Shown here piece after piece: positions 6,965 to 9,284 of a DNA stretch of 9,284 nt. Both the position numbers and the translations under genes were made by a program. Source of the stretch: Clostridia bacterium (GTDB lineage Bacteria; Bacillota; Clostridia; Oscillospirales; CAG-272). Location: contig JAFQOC010000289.1 in the NCBI GenBank assembly GCA_017420845.1, positions 1 to 9,284 of the forward strand, in the 5' to 3' direction. Under the pieces are notes generated by a model. It had not been told where the DNA came from. It saw only the letters and a list, made by a program, of their open reading frames with translations, and did no database searches. Within the stretch, counting starts at the first letter, position 1. Each line of letters begins with the position of its first letter.

Positions 6965-8494
6965 ATGGAACAAGCGAAAAATATGGCCGTAGTGACTCTG
7001 AACGGTACCCCGCACGTCTGCCCGATCGGAACGACCTTGAGCGACCTGACCCAAACCCACGGAGCAGGCCCCATGCCCTGCGGCGGTCACGGCAAGTGCG
7101 GAAAGTGCCGCGTGACGGTTATGGGCGAGGTGTCCGCCCCCACTGAGGACGAAAAGCGGACGCTTTCCCCCGACGAGCTGAAAAACGGGATCCGTTTGGC
7201 CTGCCGTGTGACGGTCATGGGTGACTGCACCGTCACCACAGCTGAGCAGGGGCGGGGGCAGATCGTGACCCACGGGGCCTTTCCCGCCTCCATGAGCGGG
7301 AAGGAGTTTGATCACTCCTGGGGCGGGTACGGGGTGGCCATCGACATCGGCACCACCACCCTGGCCGCGCGGCTCTACGGGCGGGAAGGGAAGCTTTTGG
7401 CCGAGACCTCCCGCCTCAACCCCCAATCTGCCTGGGGTGCCGACGTCATCTCCCGCATGGAAGCGGCGATGGCGGGAAATGCGGCCAAGATCGCCCGGAT
7501 CACCCGCCGCGCTTTGGACGGGATGCTGACCGAGCTGGCTGATGCCTCTTCGGTAAAGACTGCCGACATGGATTCGGTGGTGATCACGGGCAACACCGTC
7601 ATGCTCCATCTGCTCACCGAGACGAACGTGGAGCCTCTGACCCACGCCCCCTTTGCCGCCGAGCGGCTGTTCGGTGAGGTGCTGACCGCGAAGGAGCTGG
7701 GGCTGACAGCTCTTTCTCCCGATGCGCCCGTGTACCTCCCTCCCTGCATCGCCGCCTTCATCGGTGCGGATACGGTGACCGCTACTCTGGCTTCGGATCT
7801 CCGCGAGATCCCCGAAACGGCGCTCCTTTGCGACATCGGTACCAACGGGGAAATGGTTCTGTGGCATGAAAATATCCTTTACGCCTGCTCCACCGCCGCG
7901 GGTCCTGCCTTTGAGGGGGCGGGGATCTCCATGGGCATGAGTGGCCGGACAGGGGCTATCGACCGCGTATGGGTTCAGGACGGAGAAATCCAAGCCCATG
8001 TCATCGGTGAGGGCGCCCCCGTGGGACTCTGCGGAAGCGGCCTGGTGGATGCCGTGGCGGCTCTTTTGGACACCGAGATTCTGGACGAGACGGGGTATTT
8101 AGAGGACGATCCCGTGGAGATCACCGAGCCTGTGACGGTTATTCAGGAGGACATCCGCGCGGTACAGCTGGCCAAGAGTGCCATCCACGCGGGGATGCGG
8201 ACCCTGATCCACACCGCCCGTCTGGATTGCGGTGACGTGGCTACCCTCTACATTGCGGGTGGCTTTGGCAGTTATCTGGACGTGGGGAATGCGGGGAAGA
8301 TCGGGCTTCTTCCCGAGGAGCTCACCGACCGCGTGACGGTGCTGGGCAACGCCGCGCTGACGGGGGCGGCTATGCTGCTGCTCTGCGAGGATCTGCGGGC
8401 GGTCTGCGAGAGGCTGGCAAAGGACACGCAAATCGTGGAGCTGGCCACCAATCCCGTGTTCGTGAGTGAGTATATGGAGCGGATGATGTTCTGA
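6965..8494 (+). CDS. Reductive activator of corrinoid proteins (ferredoxin + ASKHA, RACo/RamA type)
   Basis: The product is 509 residues from ATG 6965. It should use ATP and a low-potential electron to reduce inactive Co(II) corrinoid to Co(I) in a methyltransferase system. Residues ~8-95 form a [2Fe-2S] ferredoxin domain with Cys39-x5-Cys45-x2-Cys48 (CGGHGKCGKC) and Cys80 (RLACRV). From ~120 the ASKHA/DUF4445 part carries VAIDIGTTTLAARL (124-137), VVITGNTVMLHLL, DIGTNGE (290-296), ACSTAAGPAFEGAGISMGM, GLCGSGLVDA and YIAGGFGSYLDVGNAGKIG (from 429). These are family signatures. It is shorter than RACo proteins of about 600 or more residues, mainly because the linker between ferredoxin and ASKHA parts is brief. 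It starts 16 nt after the secreted enzyme's stop, so co-transcription is likely. Its target corrinoid protein is not in the window. The family call is strong; the exact partner is unknown. Confidence 0.9.
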   Translation: MEQAKNMAVVTLNGTPHVCPIGTTLSDLTQTHGAGPMPCGGHGKCGKCRVTVMGEVSAPTEDEKRTLSPDELKNGIRLACRVTVMGDCTVTTAEQGRGQIVTHGAFPASMSGKEFDHSWGGYGVAIDIGTTTLAARLYGREGKLLAETSRLNPQSAWGADVISRMEAAMAGNAAKIARITRRALDGMLTELADASSVKTADMDSVVITGNTVMLHLLTETNVEPLTHAPFAAERLFGEVLTAKELGLTALSPDAPVYLPPCIAAFIGADTVTATLASDLREIPETALLCDIGTNGEMVLWHENILYACSTAAGPAFEGAGISMGMSGRTGAIDRVWVQDGEIQAHVIGEGAPVGLCGSGLVDAVAALLDTEILDETGYLEDDPVEITEPVTVIQEDIRAVQLAKSAIHAGMRTLIHTARLDCGDVATLYIAGGFGSYLDVGNAGKIGLLPEELTDRVTVLGNAALTGAAMLLLCEDLRAVCERLAKDTQIVELATNPVFVSEYMERMMF

Positions 8495-8499
8495 TGGGA

Positions 8500-8535
8500 T
8501 AAAAATTGCAGTTTATCGTTCCGATAAACTGCAAT
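8500..8535 (-). terminator. Intrinsic-terminator-like hairpin reading leftwards (H1)
   Basis: A perfect 14-bp stem (8505-8518 with 8522-8535, loop TTC) is preceded on the + strand by AAAAA, so on the - strand it is followed by five T. That is the layout of an intrinsic terminator for leftward transcripts. On the + strand no T-run follows, so it is not a normal terminator for the activator gene ending at 8494. No - strand gene lies to its right; only a transcript across the hairpin array could use it. The stem core GTTTATCG/CGATAAAC recurs in the last hairpin of the array. Confidence 0.5.
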
Positions 8536-8800
8536 CGTGAAATACGCCTTGCGGCGTGTGAAATGCCTTCGGCGTGAAATACGCGCGATGCGCGTGTGAA
8601 ATTCGCCCGTTGGGCGAGTTGCGGAAAGAAACCCTACGGGTTTCTATTAAATATAATGGACAGAACCGAAGGTTCTGCACCTCAACTTGCCCGAAGGGCA
8701 AATTTCACACTCGCTTGCGAGTATTTCACATGCGCTTCAGCGCATATTTCACGCGCGCAAGCGCATTTCACTTGGGTTTATCGCGCAGCGATAAACCCAA
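8505..8800. repeat. Mirror-organised hairpin array with four-way-junction ladder potential
   Basis: Twelve hairpins: H1 8505-8535, H2 8544-8557, H3 8565-8573, H4 8581-8595, H5 8603-8617, H6 8627-8645, H7 8661-8677, H8 8687-8701, H9 8709-8722, H10 8730-8745, H11 8753-8764, H12 8772-8800. Linkers are GTGAAAT at 8537, 8558, 8574 and 8596, and ATTTCAC at 8702, 8723, 8746 and 8765. A fifth pair (GTTGCGG 8618-8624 with CCTCAAC 8680-8686) is complementary except at one position. From 8537 to 8624 and from 8680 to 8800 there is no unassigned nucleotide. Nested linker pairing puts H2 opposite H11, H3 opposite H10, H4 opposite H9 and H5 opposite H8, giving four stacked four-way junctions capped by H6 and H7. 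Most stem sequences differ from one another while pairing is kept. Function is unknown: structured RNA, DNA cruciform or dispersed element. It fills the gap before the rhamnosidase-like gene. Confidence 0.85.
8652..8657 (+). promoter_or_regulatory. Possible -10 box in the centre of the array
   Basis: A perfect TATAAT lies in the AT-rich, unpaired 15-nt linker (8646-8660) between H6 and H7. No convincing -35 box is found at 16-18 bp upstream, where the sequence is part of H6. If real, transcription would start near 8664 and carry the right half of the array as the leader of the gene at 8845. A match by chance in an AT-rich loop is possible. Confidence 0.35.
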
Positions 8801-8807
8801 ATTTGAA
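8772..8807 (+). promoter_or_regulatory. Leader hairpin H12 and shared upstream motif, copy C
   Basis: H12 pairs 8772-8783 with 8789-8800 (12 bp, loop CGCAG). Its right arm is part of GATAAACCCAAATTTGA (8790-8806), the motif found upstream of both URO-D genes. Forming the hairpin would hide most of the motif, leaving ATTTGA free. The motif ends 39 nt before the ATG at 8845. The hairpin is not followed by a T-run, so it is not an obvious terminator; a protein-binding site or translational leader is possible. Confidence 0.6.
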
Positions 8808-8844
8808 GTCCATCCCGCCCTGATTTCTGAAAGGAGACGACCCT

Positions 8845-9284
8845 ATGGAAACCAACCCGACCTTACAAAATGCCGCCTGGATCTGGCCTTCTGCCGAGTT
8901 CACCCGCAATCAGCGCGCCAATTTCTTCTTTGAGGTCGAGATCAATGCGCTTCCCGATACCGCCGAGGCCTGCATCGGCTGTGAGACCCGTTACTGGCTG
9001 TTCGTCAACGGTGAGCTTGCGGTCTTCGAGGGCGGGCTGTTTCGGGAAAGCGCACCCGGATGCGGGTATTATGACACGGTGGATCTCGCGCCCTACCTGA
9101 AGGAAGGGAAGAACGAGATCACCCTCCACGTCTGGTACTACGGAAACGGCGGGCGGAACAATTCCTATTGTGGGAAGCCTGGCTTGATCCTGGCCTGTGA
9201 CGTGTTGGGTCTGTACAGCAGCGCCGATACCCTTTGTTATGTGGACACCGCCTACTATACCCCCGCTGCTGAGCCCGCCAGCTA
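8845..9284 (+). CDS. Alpha-L-rhamnosidase-like protein, N-terminal part (runs off the window)
   Basis: The reading frame is open from ATG 8845 to the window end (146 complete codons). AAGGAG at 8831-8836 has an 8-nt spacer. The sequence AAWIWPSAEFTRNQRANFFF (residues 10-29), then CETRYWLFVNGELAVFEGG, YYDTVDLAPYLKEGKNEI and LHVWYYGNGGRNNSYCGKPG, fits the N-terminal beta-sandwich found in bacterial alpha-L-rhamnosidases (GH78-like) and related enzymes. No signal peptide is present, so it should act in the cytoplasm on imported oligosaccharides or glycosides. The catalytic (alpha/alpha)6 domain, if present, is beyond the window, so activity cannot be judged. The gene sits directly behind the hairpin array and copy C of the shared motif. 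A non-rhamnosidase protein with the same N-terminal fold remains possible. Confidence 0.75.
   Translation, partial: METNPTLQNAAWIWPSAEFTRNQRANFFFEVEINALPDTAEACIGCETRYWLFVNGELAVFEGGLFRESAPGCGYYDTVDLAPYLKEGKNEITLHVWYYGNGGRNNSYCGKPGLILACDVLGLYSSADTLCYVDTAYYTPAAEPAS

Noticed and set aside
6593..7999. Long - strand open frame spanning the end of the secreted protein and the activator
   Set aside because: It crosses two well-supported + strand genes and its translation is compositionally biased with no recognisable domain.
8505..8535. H1 as a terminator for the activator gene
   Set aside because: On the + strand the stem is followed by CGTGAAAT, not a T-run; only the - strand layout fits.
8537..8771. 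Direct repeats with variable spacers, as in a CRISPR array
   Set aside because: Repeats are only 7 nt, invert halfway through the region, and every spacer is self-complementary. No cas gene is present.
8574..8933. Open frame of 119 codons across the array into the next gene
   Set aside because: It translates the hairpins and linkers (periodic Phe-His/Phe-Thr) and overlaps the well-supported start at 8845 in another frame.
1..9284. tRNA, rRNA, insertion sequence or phage genes
   Set aside because: No cloverleaf, rRNA-like stretch, transposase or phage protein was seen. The window also contains no B12-binding corrinoid protein.

Overview
The window reads as one strand of a GC-rich, Gram-positive-type genome. 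Every supported gene is on the + strand with an AAGGAG- or GGAGG-like ribosome site, and third codon positions are mostly C or G. Gene content (corrinoid methyl-transfer proteins, a wall-anchored polysaccharide enzyme, a rhamnosidase-like protein) suggests an anaerobic Clostridia member, perhaps a gut Oscillospirales-type organism. The taxonomy is inference.

Layout: (1) 104-1304, a URO-D/methyltransferase-like gene split by a seven-C run at 509-515. (2) 1305-1434, an intergenic stretch with a 32-nt palindrome. (3) 1435-2442, a second, intact URO-D-family methyltransferase (MtaA/MtbA/CmuA type) with a His-x-Cys...Cys zinc site. It overlaps by 8 nt (4) 2435-2992, a DUF2284 cysteine-rich metal-binding protein. 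(5) 2993-3159, an intergenic stretch with a roughly 96-bp element bounded by inverted ends. (6) 3160-6948, a 1262-residue secreted, membrane-anchored putative glycoside hydrolase with a WNEW barrel, closely followed by (7) 6965-8494, a ferredoxin/ASKHA reductive activator of corrinoid proteins (RACo/RamA type). (8) 8495-8844, a very unusual hairpin array. (9) 8845-9284, the N-terminal part of an alpha-L-rhamnosidase-like protein that runs off the window.

How the genes may work together: two URO-D-type methyltransferases, a DUF2284 protein and a corrinoid activator are typical parts of corrinoid-dependent demethylation systems. The corrinoid protein itself is not in the window. The embedded secreted glycan enzyme and the rhamnosidase-like gene suggest that the methyl donor could be a methylated or methoxylated glycan component. 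That link rests on gene order only.

The most striking item is the intergenic array at 8505-8800. Twelve short perfect or near-perfect hairpins, mostly with unrelated stem sequences, are joined by 7-nt linkers. The linkers read GTGAAAT four times in the left half and its reverse complement ATTTCAC four times in the right half, with a fifth imperfect pair inside. Linkers and hairpins abut with no spare nucleotides, so the region can fold into a ladder of four consecutive four-way junctions. The right arm of its last hairpin runs into a motif (GATAAACCCAAATTTGA) that also lies upstream of both URO-D genes.
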